NCBI GenBank assembly: GCA_002104935.1
Contig: MCGT01000020.1
Location: 310,001-374,000 of the forward strand
DNA length: 64,000 bases
From: Hesseltinella vesiculosa
Lineage: Eukaryota; Mucoromycota; Mucoromycetes; Mucorales; Cunninghamellaceae
Direction of reading: 5' to 3'
Position 1 is the stretch's first letter; each line of letters opens with the position of its first letter. Positions 44,110 to 54,820 of the stretch are shown piece after piece. The translations under genes were made by a program, and so were the position numbers. A model generated the notes under the pieces. That model made no database searches. It saw only the letters and a program-made list of their open reading frames with translations, and was not told the DNA's origin.

Positions 44110-45233
44110 ATTTTTTTTTTTTTTTTTCGTCTTCCCCCACTCTTTTGTTTTTTTTTAGCGCATTGACCTATCCCCCGCTTTATTTTCATCTTTGAAAATT
44201 TGACTCCTTGATCCCTGATTATGATTATACCAGCTTTTGAGCCGTGCTCGTCACATCTGCTTATTTTTTTTTTTTAGTTGTTCTTCCTAATTCTCCTCCC
44301 GTCATTCTCGAAATAAACATGACACGATGAAGAATCTCCTGTCTTGTCACATGTGTTCGTGTCACCGTGCGCGATCCATCCTCAAAAGAAAACGCCGATC
44401 CCCAAACTTTGTTGTTGTCAGTGCGCCTTCTCACGATGCCTCTTTCTTCTTTCATTAAAATCCAGTATCCGATCAAACTTCAATTTTCTACCATCAAACT
44501 TTATCAAGGACGAATGTCATTCTCACGTGATGCAGGTGAACAATGACATCTTTCGCTTGTCACCGACAAGACCTCCATTTTCTTGCGTAGACGAGTTTCG
44601 TCCTTGGGGTAAAATCTGACCACCATGGGGTATAAACTGGTGGTAGTGACATTATTTTATAGTCTATATATTTTGGCTGAGACCTGGGAGACAGGGCGTG
44701 TCCAACGTTACTCACCATGCCCTTTTCCGCAACGTCATAGCATTGGGTAAAAACCAACCAAGCAAAATCTCACGCTCACCTTGGCTCAAAATTGTTTTTT
44801 CACAAGGCCCATTTCTTCATAAAAGTTGCGAATGAGTGAAATCACAAGCCAAAATGTGGCACCCTGAAAATGGTGACGCATGCGCGTATCAGCATCGCCC
44901 TTGCCCATCCGTGTCTGGGAGCCTGAATTTTTTTTTTTTTTGGGAGGGTGACTGTCTTTGATCTAAATAATCACGAAATGACCACACCTCCATGAAACGA
45001 TTCTCATCGACGCTGCGGTAGTAACGTAAGTATTAAAAGAATGTGTAGTGTAGGATTAGGCAAAACGTCTAGGCAGCCTCGACTTCGATCTATCCTCTTT
45101 GCCTGTGCTTATCACACGTGCAGTTGGGCCACTCAAAACATAATGGTATCAAATGATCACGAATTCATTTCTTTATTTATATTTCTTTTGTCAAACGAAA
45201 AAAAAACATGGCAGTGAAGGAGGGGCATCAGCT
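44110..45233. other. Convergent intergenic region
   Basis: 3' flanks of OPI1 (+) and RPL7 (-). A TTTATT at 45172-45177 is the reverse-strand AATAAA for RPL7. T runs at 44112-44127 and 44929-44942. A 44344-44619 + frame has no support. Confidence 0.5.
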
Positions 45234-46616
45234 TTAGTTCATGGATTGAACCAAGTTGTTGATGAAGTGGTCACGGTCACCAGCGGCACCACCAATGATG
45301 AAGTGCTTGAACTTACGCTTGGGCCCAGCACCGTTGGCGTTGGAGAGCTTGAAGGTCCACAAGAAGTTGTTGGCTTCCTTGAAGTGGGGACCAACAGTGG
45401 CAATTTCGTGGATCAAGTCTTCCATACAGATGATACCATACTTGCCGAGGGAAGCTTCGATGACAGAGTTGTCATGGAGAGGAATGCGTTGGCCGTTGAC
45501 CTTGGCGAACCCACGCTTGTAGATCAATTCACGGATGGTCTTCAAGTTAGGTTCACCATAGGTGACGTAGGGTTCGATCAATTGCAACATTTGGGAGGTA
45601 GCCTTGTTCAAACGGATGAAGACACCGTTGTTGATTTGCAAAAGACGGAACAATTGGAGGACCTTGCGAGGCTTGGGGGCAATGTTGTTGATACCGCGAA
45701 TACGGACAACGAACACCAACTTGCGTTGGGCAGGCACATAGAAGTTACCAGCAGCCTTGGCTTGACGACGAAGACGGATTTCATTGCGTTCAGCAGCAGC
45801 ATATTCCTGGTGGTACTTGGCAGCACGTTGGAAAATGTCACGACGCTTTTGAATCTTAGCCTGTTGAAGTAAAAAAAAAAAAAAATTAGCAATCAGAGAT
45901 TTCCAAATCATTGTCAAAGGGCTCGATCCAAAAGTAGCCAGATGGAATGCAAGAAATCAGACCCGAAAGATGGTTAACTATACATGACATCATTGCGTGC
46001 AAGCTAGTCTAACATGGGCTATGCCCGTTTCATCATATGCTGCAATCCAAAAGCCCAAGCCATCTTTTGAATCGAGACCCCTCAAAAAAGGTGGCTTACC
46101 TTGCGAAGTTCAGCCTTGGAGGCAGCCTTCTTGGCATCAGCTTGAGCTTGGGAAGCTTGCTTCTTCAACAAGGTTTCAGGGACCAAGACTTGTTCAGAGG
46201 TGGGAACAGAGCTACAAAAAGATCAAGAACAAACAAAAAATTCCAAGATTAGTATGACCCCACGTCAACAAGATGAATGAAAAAGATGATCCAGCAATGA
46301 TAGCATTGCTTGAATTTCACCTGATGCTCATCAAATGAGACATCAGGCACTGAACTTGTGTGATACAATTTCCTTGGAGAAATATATCATTGACAAAGCC
46401 CATGGTTCTTGCTCCAACATTGTTTCCCTCAGGGCAGAGAAGAACAAAAATTGGAGCAAATGTCTGTCAGATGACGAGAAGCTGTCAAATACTGCATGCG
46501 AGTACCCAAAAATCTCCTGCGATACCGAGACAGTAATGACCACACTTCAAGTGGGGTCCATCCAACAAACACAAAAGCCAAAAAAAAAATAAAAACCCAA
46601 ACACTTACAAAGACAT
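45234..46616 (-). CDS. RPL7: 60S ribosomal protein L7 (uL30)
   Basis: Three exons: 46616-46609 (ATGTCTTT), 46211-46100 ([20 protein letters not shown], then [14 protein letters not shown]) and 45860-45234. Exon 3 reads [100 protein letters not shown] and [15 protein letters not shown]. About 248 residues, normal for the family, with the whole uL30 domain intact. Codons are strongly biased to C-ending forms, as in a highly expressed gene. Intron 2 hosts a C/D snoRNA as in yeast RPL7A/RPL7B; intron 1 is nearly 400 bp, long for this genome. Confidence 0.97.
45948..46044 (-). ncRNA. snR39: Intronic box C/D snoRNA, snR39/snR59-like (25S Am807 guide)
   Basis: In RPL7 intron 2, sense strand. Box C ATGATGA is at 46036-46030, a C'-like ATGATGT about 40 bases on, and box D CTGA at 45960-45957. 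A short terminal stem (TGCAG with TTGCA, one G-U) closes it. The guide upstream of box D is complementary to CCGAAAGATGGTTAACTAT, which matches the 25S/28S rRNA stretch CCGAAAGATGGTGAACTAT with one mismatch. Yeast snR39 and snR59, also in RPL7 introns, guide methylation in this stretch (A807). The second guide, before a weak D', is complementary to AGTCTAACATG, matching a GTCTAACAT stretch of 25S rRNA. rRNA sequences are recalled, not searched. Confidence 0.82.
46320..46347. other. Near-perfect 28-base hairpin in RPL7 intron 1
   Basis: CCTGATG and CATCAGG (46320-46326, 46341-46347) enclose CTCAT-CAA-ATGAG plus one unpaired base, making a 12 bp stem with a one-base bulge and a three-base loop. 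It sits in the long first intron of RPL7. It has no clear C/D or H/ACA boxes placed for a second snoRNA. Confidence 0.5.
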
Positions 46617-46847
46617 AATGTTTGACAAAAATAAAGGAAGGAGAGAAAAAGGGAAAAGCCAGCGAAAAAACTTTTTTTTCTCTTAAGAATGGCCGAGGTT
46701 GAAAAAGCCACAAATTTTTCTTTTGACCACAGTCAGGTCCACACGTAGCCAATCAGAAGTGGCCTGTCCAGATTTGGCAATGGCACTTTTTTTTTTTTGG
46801 ATGTTGCATTTCCCTTTTTTCTTGACTGAACGAAAAAAAAAAAAAAA

Positions 46848-48316
46848 ATGCCAGTGACCGTAGACGCGTTGGAAAACAAGGGCTGGTATATCAATCAGGA
46901 TGGCCTTGACCTTGTAAATGAGCAAGCCTCACCAAACTGTACCATGGATGAATGGGTGGACATGGCCAAAGATGTAAGGTCGGCCGCTTTTTTTTTCCCT
47001 TTTTTATCGTTCTCTACTTTGCATTATTCACTCTGGGATCCCCTTTTTTTGTCTAGATGGACCTTCGGGAACTGGCAGACAAGGGATTTCGCAAGGATGA
47101 TTTAACCAAGGTCGAAACTATACCTTCGCCTTTAGTACTGCAGGTCCTTCAAGTCCAGAATGTCACGGTGCCAAGCATCCACCAGTACATGGAAACCCCA
47201 CGCCTGCTTCGATTCACTTTCACCGACGGCAGCAAAAAGAAATGGGTTGGTGCTGAAATTTTGGGCCGCGTCGAGGGCCTGTCATCGAAAACCCCCCCAG
47301 GCACGAAAGTCTTGGTCACACAGCCCATTGCGATACGCGAACAAGTCATGATCCTCGGACCAGGAATGCTGAAGCCGCTGGGTGGCCAAGTGCACGAGCT
47401 GATTCAGGCTTGGAAAGCTGGTAAGCAGTTCATCCAGCGTTCAAAAACAACCGCAGAAACCGATGACTGTCCGCCTCCATTTATTCCATTCAAAATCAAA
47501 GTAAAGGCTACGAAGAATAGCTTGACATGCCTCGATGCTCACTTTTTTTTCTAATAGACAGCACCGCCTGCCATGAAAAAGACATTCAGCAACGATCCGA
47601 GCGACAAACCTGCTAGCACCAAGGATAAAAAAGACAAGGGCAGGAAGCAGAAGGAGGCTCAGCCTGCTGCCGACAAGGACGATAAACGGGGCAGCGACAA
47701 ATCCAAGAAAGACAGCAAGGCAAAGGGCACGCCCAGCGACACCAAACCTAGTACCGGCAAACCATCCAAAGGCAAGAAGCAAGACAAGCCAGCCAAGGAC
47801 AAGCAGGACAAGCCAGCCAAGGACAGGCAGGAAAAGCCAGCCAAGGACAGGCAGGAAAAGCCAGCCAAGGACAGGCAGGACAAGCCAGTCAAGGACAAGC
47901 CAGCCAAGGACAATAAGTTGAAGAACACACCTGACAAGAGAGAAGCTACATCCAATAGTAAGAGACGCCAGCAACAAGCCCCTTCGAAACAGCACCACGG
48001 CGATACCTCGTCAGCCGAATCAACAAAAAAGCCATCAACGCCTCGTAGCAACGACAACGATAAGACGAGACAACAGCGGCGGGACCAACCCAAGGAAAAG
48101 CTCCCACCTTCGACCTCCTCCATAGATCGTGCCATTCAATCCATTGAACGAGCTTTCCATTCCACCCAGCAGCCTACCTCTGACCAAGGCCAGCATCCAC
48201 AGCAAGAGACAAATAATCGTGGACGCGGTCGAGGGCGCGGTCGCGGACGTGGTACTAGTCGTGGCCGTGGCCGTGGTCAGGGCCAGAGCGATTTACCACC
48301 TTCCCTATCAGCTTAA
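46848..48316 (+). CDS. RMI1/TDRD3-type OB-fold protein with Lys-rich repeats and RG tail
   Basis: Three exons. N-terminal DUF1767/OB part: NKGWYINQDGLDLVNEQASP, WVDMAKD-MDLRELADKGFR, SPLVLQVLQVQNVTVPSIHQ, PRLLRFTFTDGSKKKWVGAE, SKTPPGTKVLVTQPIAIREQ and ILGPGMLKPLGGQVHELIQA. This is the fold used by RMI1 and TDRD3 to bind topoisomerase III. A disordered tail follows with tandem KPAKDRQE/D repeats (about 47786-47910). The end is an arginine-glycine block (NNRGRGRGRGRGRGTSRGRG). The RG block points to an RNA-linked, TDRD3-like role with TOP3B more than to RMI1; no Tudor domain is seen. Introns at about 46977-47056 and 47502-47557. Stop 48314-48316; AATAAA at 48418. Confidence 0.8.
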
Positions 48317-48823
48317 CCTGGATCGTTACCTCCCTCCATTTTTTTTTTTTTCGTTGAACCAAGATTCTGTTTTCCACTTTCTTCCGTTCAATCTTAAAAC
48401 CCGATGAATAGAAGATCAATAAAAGACATAATCGAATGATACTCATCATTTTTGGTCGCGATGCACTGACAACATGGCGTTTGAGCCGGGGCTGGGCTGG
48501 CATGTTTAGTGTTGGAGCGCGTTCAACGTCACAATGATACCTCTAGGTCGAGATGGCCGCCTATACAATGGACAGCGATTTACTCATCAGGCAATGGCCA
48601 TGGCTTTTTCCAAAAACTGAAGAGTGAAAATTCGATGCGCACGGCTGACGATCGATACCATAAAGAGACCTTGCCTTTCCTATGCCATTGGCAAAGATTG
48701 CCCTTAGCCTTCTTTTATTTATGAATGGTCATGAAAGCTTTATTGAAATAATACACGCACGGGGGAGAATAGCACTAAATAGGATGAGTATGCAAGGTAT
48801 TTGTTGGCGTAGGTAAGCAGGCT
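48317..48823. other. Convergent intergenic region
   Basis: Holds AATAAA at 48418-48423 for the + strand OB-fold gene and TTTATT at 48739-48744, the reverse-strand signal for the kinase gene. No gene is seen. Confidence 0.55.
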
Positions 48824-51146
48824 CTAAGATGGGTGATTTCGCTTTTTCAAGAGACTTGCTTGGTCAAGACTCAGCTTGAAAGCATGCTTCTTGCGATGGG
48901 AGGCGGGAGTGTTCAGCGTTTGGGAATGCTGGGCATCACCTAAGGACAGTGAATGACCATGCCTGGACTTGGATGTCGATGAGCGGGGTGAGGTGGCATG
49001 GGCATACCCTTTTCCACTTAATGCAAGCTTTTCGGCACGGGCAATCAATTCGTCGGTGAAACCGTCAGTGCGAGGCATACTGGTGCTAAGGATCGAGGCG
49101 GCGCTGGAGGGCTCGCCTCGGTTCTGGGTGCTGGTGCTAGTGCTACGAGTGCGCCGACTGCAGCTGCTGGCATTGTCGTCGGTCAGGATGCTGTCGTCGT
49201 CATCCCCAAGGTTACTCTCTGTATCGATTTCTAGATGCTGCGGAGATTCCTCGCCCATACGCTGAACAGCATAGGTGATGTCCAGAATTTCCTTGAGCGT
49301 GGCAAAGCCAGGTGTAAAGAGGTCCTGCCGTTTAGCGCCTCCAGATGGGGTTTGCAGTGGTAGGATATCGTCGATGTTGCTTTGCTCGTCCTCTTGCTCC
49401 TGAGCATCCTTGACCGTCTCAGCAGCTGGCTCTTGCGTCGCCACCGCGGTGGCGTCAGCAAGGCCTTTATGCGATTCATGCTGAGGTGTAATATTAGGGC
49501 TGGAAGCGACGGATGAGGCTGGTGTGCTGGTGATGCTGGGTGGCGACCCATTCTGGTGTCGGGCTTTGCGTGCGGCGTTTTGCATGGCCATTTCACGAGT
49601 GTCTCTTGTCCTTGGTTTCCTATGGCCAACATGATCTGATGACCGTGAAGAGGCAGAGGAGCTAGGAGGCGAGTGGTGTGACTTGATCCATGGATGCTCA
49701 AAGAATTCGTCGATTGTGTATCGTTCGTTGGGATCTACACAGAGCAAGTGCGTGACCAGGTTCTTGGCTGGCTTGGAAACAGGGTCCCACCATGGGCTCA
49801 AAAAGGTATATTGACCCTTGATCACTTTGGATGTCAAGGCACGGATCGATTCGTCGTAAAATGGGGGGAAGCCACAGAGCATTGTATAAAGGACACAGCC
49901 AATGGCCCACATATCCACACTCTTGCTGTATGTCTGAGTTGTAACGATTTCTGGTGCTGTGTAACCTATGATGGTGGGGAGAAAAGTCAGTGCACGAAAA
50001 AAAGGAGACGCTGTGTCATCCCTTACCTGCCGTGCCAACGGGCGTCTTCGTATTTGTGTCCCAAATAACCTTGGATAAACCAAAATCTGCTAACTTGACT
50101 TGGCCGATGCCACCACCTCCCTTGCCAAAGATGAATTCGCCTTCGTCTTCTTTCTCTTCGTCCATGAAAACGATCTTGGGTTTCTTGGAAGGGATGATGG
50201 GGATGGTTTCGAAGAGAATGTTTTCCGGTTTGATGTCGCTTTAGGCAATTAAGAAGAAAGTTAGTGAGCACTGACACCATGATACACATTTCTCTTATCT
50301 ATACCGATGCACAACACCACATTCTTCATGCAAATAGCGGACAGCAGAGGCCACTTGGTAGATCACATGCCTTGATAGATCTTCACTAAAGTACGTCATC
50401 TTGACGATCTGTTGGAATAGTTCCCCACCACTACAGAGCTCCAGCACCATGTAATAGTAGTCTTTCGATTCTGAGCAGTCAACCAGTTTAACGATGTTGG
50501 GGTGGTTGACGCCTCGCATGATCTGCACTTCCTTCATGATATTTGCCCGCTAAAAGAAAGGGAAAATCAGTCCAAGTTCCTGATGTTTCTCCTCTTTTTG
50601 TATGCTGGTGTACCTCCGTCACTTTGGTGCGTTTCTTCACATTAGGATGCAAGTGGAGATTGTTTTTCTGTACTCCCCATAATAAAACAATCTTGGTCAG
50701 CCAACGATGGAAACGTCAAATAAGAATTACCTCGCTTAATTCATGTTTGACAGCTATTTTGACGGCTACTAGTTGATCGCTCTTCTTGTCATGAGCTTCA
50801 TACACCACTGAGAAGGCTCCACTATTATTTAAGAAGACACAAAAAAAAAAAAAAAAGGAGGTTGAGTATACTTTTTATGCAAGGTCACGTCAAACTGACT
50901 CGCCGACTTTGGTTATCAATTCATAACGATCGAGGTTGGGGTAGTTTGGTAATTGTGTTTTTTTCGATAATCGTTGCTTCACAAATAAACTTGCAGCTTC
51001 ATTGACTTCCTTTTTTTCTTCACCTATAACAATGAGAAAAGAGGTGAGTCTCACCAGCAACCATTCACCTCGTTGACATTGTCTTTCTCTTTACCTGAAA
51101 GCTTAAACACCTTTTTGTTCTTAAAGATGTTGCGCAAGATGTCCAT
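48824..51146 (-). CDS. RCK2: CaMK-group protein kinase, Srk1/Rck2-like (MAPK-activated)
   Basis: Start MDILRNIFKNKKVFKLSGKE at 51146, then about seven exons: EAASLFVKQRLSKKTQLPN, YPNLDRYELITKVGE, an ATP-binding part ending GAFSVVYEAHDKKSDQLVAV then KIAVKHEL, MKEVQIMRGVNHPNIVKLVD, LELCSGGELFQQIVK, EECGVVHRDIKPENILFETI, KLADFGLSKVIWD, YTAPEIVTTQTYSKSVDMWA and ERYTIDEFFEHPWIK. HRD, DFG and APE motifs are intact. The insert between catalytic loop and DFG (EEKEDEGEFIFGKGGGG) is a hallmark of the Srk1/Rck1/Rck2 group, kinases activated by the Hog1/Sty1 stress MAPK. A 330-residue Ser/Thr-rich tail with KRQDLFTPGFATLKEIL and a basic end follows. About 720 residues. One intron has A16 on the + strand (50839-50854). 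Confidence 0.87.
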
Positions 51147-51458
51147 GACTAATCGATGCGATTTGGGCACACTTGATAAAAAAAAGTATAACTCTTGAAG
51201 ATAAAAAATGAAATGAAAAAAAAATAAACCGAGAAAAAGTAGAACAAGAACAAGCGGAAAAAAAAATAAGAAAAAGAGCGAATCTTGCCATTTTTCCATT
51301 TGCGTGCAGTGTTCCGCAATCTTTTGCTGGGTTGAAAGGGCTGCGCAAAAAAAAAAAAAAAAAAAAAAAAAAGTCTCACTTTTTGGCATTTATTGTTTGA
51401 CGCAGGAATTGATCAAGAACAGAAAAGGTGATGACATGCGTGCGTTGAAAAAATAAAG
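51147..51458. other. Spacer between two - strand genes
   Basis: Promoter side of the kinase and 3' flank of ASK1. It is dominated by A-rich runs (51345-51372 is essentially continuous A). Shadow frames only. Confidence 0.55.
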
Positions 51459-52134
51459 CTATTGCCAGGTATGGCCGTCGTGATTGCTTGGCACAATGTC
51501 ACTGAGGCTGCTTGCGCTACTCTCGCCAGTGGTATCGTTCATCAGGTTGAATGTTGGTAAAGGAACAGGAGAGTCTGCTGTGCTGACTTCGCTGGAGTGT
51601 TGCAGTATTTCATTGCCAATTTGGCGTGCGACGGTGAGATCATCATGCATGGTAGCGGGCTGGGTAGGGCGTATTTGTCCAGGACGAAGAAGCCCTTTGC
51701 TGACGATGGAGGTCATGTCAGTGGTGCCCATGGTCTCGTACAGATCTCGTTGCAGACGCATCCACGGCGAGCGATGGCCATAGAGTTTGCTGATGGCTTC
51801 AAACGTAAACGGCGACGGCTTGGGTACATTGTCGTGAAGGCTCGATGTATCTGGTAATTGATCAAGTGACTGGAAGAAGCAGAGCCATAACTAGAAAGAT
51901 CACCCATGAACATGAGCATTCTTTCTCTCTCTTTTATATTTCTTTACCGACCTTGCTGCTGTTCCATATCTCTTTAACGGCCAAGCGGTAGCGCTCCAAT
52001 TCAGGGAGTAAACTTGATGTCACGATATGATTGCACTTTGCAAAGTTTTGATCAATTTCTTGTAGGGTTAATGTGATGTTCTGCTGCAGTTTCTCCAGCT
52101 TTTCTGCTGCCTCTTCTTCGGTCATTGAGTTCAT
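51459..52134 (-). CDS. ASK1: DASH/Dam1 complex subunit Ask1
   Basis: The DASH ring couples kinetochores to microtubules in fungi. Exon 1 (52134 down to about 51948) reads MNSMTEEEAAEKLEKLQQNI, TLTLQEIDQNFAKCNHIVTS and LLPELERYRLAVKEIWNSSK, the conserved Ask1 helical block that binds the other DASH subunits. After an intron to about 51870, exon 2 reads SLDQLPDTSSLHDNVPKPSP and WMRLQRDLYETMGTTDM, with a Ser/Thr-rich tail ending NHDGHTWQ. About 200 residues, within the short range of early-diverging fungi compared with nearly 300 in yeast. The C-terminal S/TP sites regulated by Cdk in yeast are few here. Confidence 0.87.
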
Positions 52135-53139
52135 AATAGCTGGATTGTTTGCAGAAAAAAAAAAGAAAAAAAAATGGAGCAGCTACTTTCCAGCGTAATC
52201 GGACTGCGAAATGCTTTTGGCTGGAGGTCGGAGGCGCCAAAGCCGAACCTTTATCGGTCGACGCGAGTTTTATCAGCTTTTCCACTTTCAAATGTCGTAT
52301 GTTTCAGGATAAATGTGTCGTCTGGGGAAATGAATGCCAAGAGGTGAGGATAGAAAGTCAACGGAGACATAGCCAATAGACCACATTCAAGCTTTTTCAC
52401 CCTGCATGTTTTCAGAACCTGAGCTTTCCTTGATTGACTAAAGGGAAAGAGATTTGGTACTTGGAAGAATATCACTGCACCTCCCTCCATTTGCTGAAGG
52501 ACAAACGCTTTCCGCCCTTGATTTCCAAAAACATTTCATTCCGTGCCCACTCTCAAACTCTCGTTTTCACGTCGATTGAAACTCATCACTTCATCCCTGT
52601 TCTTTTTTCTGTTTTTCGCGTTTTTTTTTCCTTTGTACTTTCGTCCTGATGGGTAAGCGTCGTGCTCAGCAATTATAGGATCAAAAACCTCTGCTAAGCA
52701 TTAACGATGAAACGGAGGCCAAGGAGGCCCCCATTCTTGAAATCCAACGGCACATTAAGGCGAAACTGTAGAATGCCAAGGACCACAGCAAGACCAAGAC
52801 GGAGCTGGACAATGTTTTACGGCTACCATAGCTCGATGGCTAATATCCAAACGAGGGGTTCCATGGGGAAATTTTCAATCAACAACCGTAATACAAAACG
52901 CTGTTGTTTGATAGGAAGATGGTGAAGGTTGTCAAGCATATCTCTGACGTGTTCTGCACCTGCAGAAATACCAGGAAGAGGCGGCCGAACAGATGGGTAG
53001 TTAGTTTGTAACATCAAGCAAAGTTGTTTGACGGAGAAAAAAAAATTATGCAGGACTAGCGGAAGGAAAAGCGTCGTGCTTTTTTTCCCTCTCTTATTCT
53101 CGTTTTTCTTTTATTTCATCATTCCCTATTATTGTATTC
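52135..53139. other. Degenerate sequence upstream of Fanzor copy B
   Basis: A + strand reading at about 52640-52850 (MGKRRAQQL, stop, DQKPLLSINDETEAKEAP, HIKAKL, stop, NAKDHSKTKTELDNVL, stop) stays in one frame across three TAG codons, so it looks like a decayed coding segment. Its family is not recognised. A - strand frame 52823-53017 overlaps it. The ASK1 upstream region occupies the first few hundred bases. Confidence 0.4.
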
Positions 53140-54820
53140 ATGGAACAACAACATCTACCGTTAGGAGCCAGCAAAAATATCATGCAATGTTGGTTTTTGA
53201 TCCATATTAATGTACCAACAGCAAAGCTGATTGAAATGATACGTGATGTAGACCGCTTCGCTACAACTCATCTACTGACACGCCAGCAAGCCATGATCCT
53301 GCTAACGTGGGTGCGGAAGCACCGGAGTGGTAATATGCAATGAGAGTACAACGTCGGCATTGGTATTGACTTCGTTTTTATAACTAGGATTACGTGTTTG
53401 CGAGGCTTGTGGCTCACCTCATCATCAAACATGCCGATCTCGACAATGTCCATTGGATGTCCCTCCATCACATCGTAAATGCAGCTTCTTTTCAGCTTTT
53501 GCATGCTATTTACCTTTTATTTTTGATAGCGATCGTGGCCACAACAAGTTCTGATCGGGATATGATGAACGAGATCAACGATCTTCAGCGTCTTGGCGAT
53601 GAGCAGCTGCGAGAGGCAGCACGAAATCAACACCCGCCTGAAACATGCCCAACCTGCGGTCTTCCTGGCCACTCGCGATCGTCCAACCCTGCCTGCCCAT
53701 TCAGAGCTTTAAGAAAGAAGCAATTCATGGCATCACGTTTGCCTGCCTCTGAAGATTACACTCGCATCCGTAGCTTGGATGCCATTGTCCGACCAACCTA
53801 TCGCAACGTCCTGATCACCAACATTCGCGCCAAGTCCGATTATCTGCGTAGGACAATGACACGGCTACAACTTTTCCTGCTGGATTATGCCACCCATCAC
53901 CCCGATCAAGTCCAGCCTTTTTGTTTACACAGAACGGCTTTTACTTAATGACTCAATTAACACATGGTCACTTGAATGCATTCCTGGAACGGTCCGATGA
54001 ATGTGTGCCAGATCCTGTTCTAACTCACTGGCATGAATTCAACCAAGATTTGATCAACGTCGCCACATATGACACCCCTGGTCATACCACCGTGCTGTCC
54101 ATGGCCTGTAAGCTTCAGGCTTCTGCAAACCGTAATCACATTACGGAGAACTTTGAAGGCCGAATCAAGAAGTTCGTGAAATTTCGCTTTGCTGTTGACG
54201 GTGAGGTAGGAAGCAGATAGAAAAAAAAAGGGACTTGTCCAAACTTGACTGACATCCATATTTTTTTTTTCATTTCTTTGTAGGCACCTCCTTCCAGAAG
54301 CCTTGCTACCATCAAGGATTACGTCTACCAAAACTTTGCCATGGTTACCCGAAATATGGAACCCTTACCTGTGGAAATACCAGAACGACATAGGCCGCTT
54401 ACGGTGCTTGTTTTGAACGAACTATGGGCGATGAAACCTCCACAGTTACCAATGATTACCCAAGAGACGCTGCGTGCGGACCCAGGCCGACATCTACCAA
54501 TTTTACGAAGAGTACTCGACGTATATGATCATTACCGTGCAACTAATGATGATGAAAACGATGTCGAAGTGCCCTCATTCACACTCTTGCCGCTTCCTTC
54601 ATCCAAACCTCGGTTCGTGGACGTCACACCTGAAAACGTCATATCACTCACAGGCTCTCGGCAATCACCAAACATCCAAGTGACAAGATTGCCCCCCTTT
54701 TTGCCCAAGTTACACGTCTTTTGGCAAGTGTTTGCTTTTGAAAAGCTTGGATACCCGAGGTACATGGATAGATGCAGGAGGGATAATGTGGAAAGAAAAA
54801 AACGAGCATTAGGTCGCTAA
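53140..54820 (+). pseudogene. Fanzor family copy B, lacking the RuvC half
   Basis: N-terminal exon MEQQHLPLGASKNIMQCWFL with FATTHLLTRQQAMILLTWVR, then knuckle exon HPPETCPTCGLPGHSRSSNP then ACPFRALRKKQFMA (about 53640-53730). The helical domain follows (RPTYRNVLITNIRAKSDYLR, NGFYLMTQLTHGHLNAFLER, NFEGRIKKFVKFRF), an intron with T10 at about 54210-54285, and VPSFTLLPLPSSKPRFVDVT, matching the segment preceding RuvC in copies A and C. The frame ends at 54820 (KKRALGR) before any GVDPG block. No intact RuvC or C4 finger follows; only scattered decayed reading is seen to 55.6 kb. A one-base frame change near 53935-53950 (...VQPF / NGFYLM) is bridged by either an indel or a tiny intron. It is either a truncated pseudogene or a domesticated N-terminal half. 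Confidence 0.65.

Noticed and set aside
47441..48135. Hydrophobic - strand ORFs over the OB-fold gene
   Set aside because: Antisense of Lys/Asp/Ala-rich repeats reads as Leu/Val/Ser, giving false membrane-like frames.
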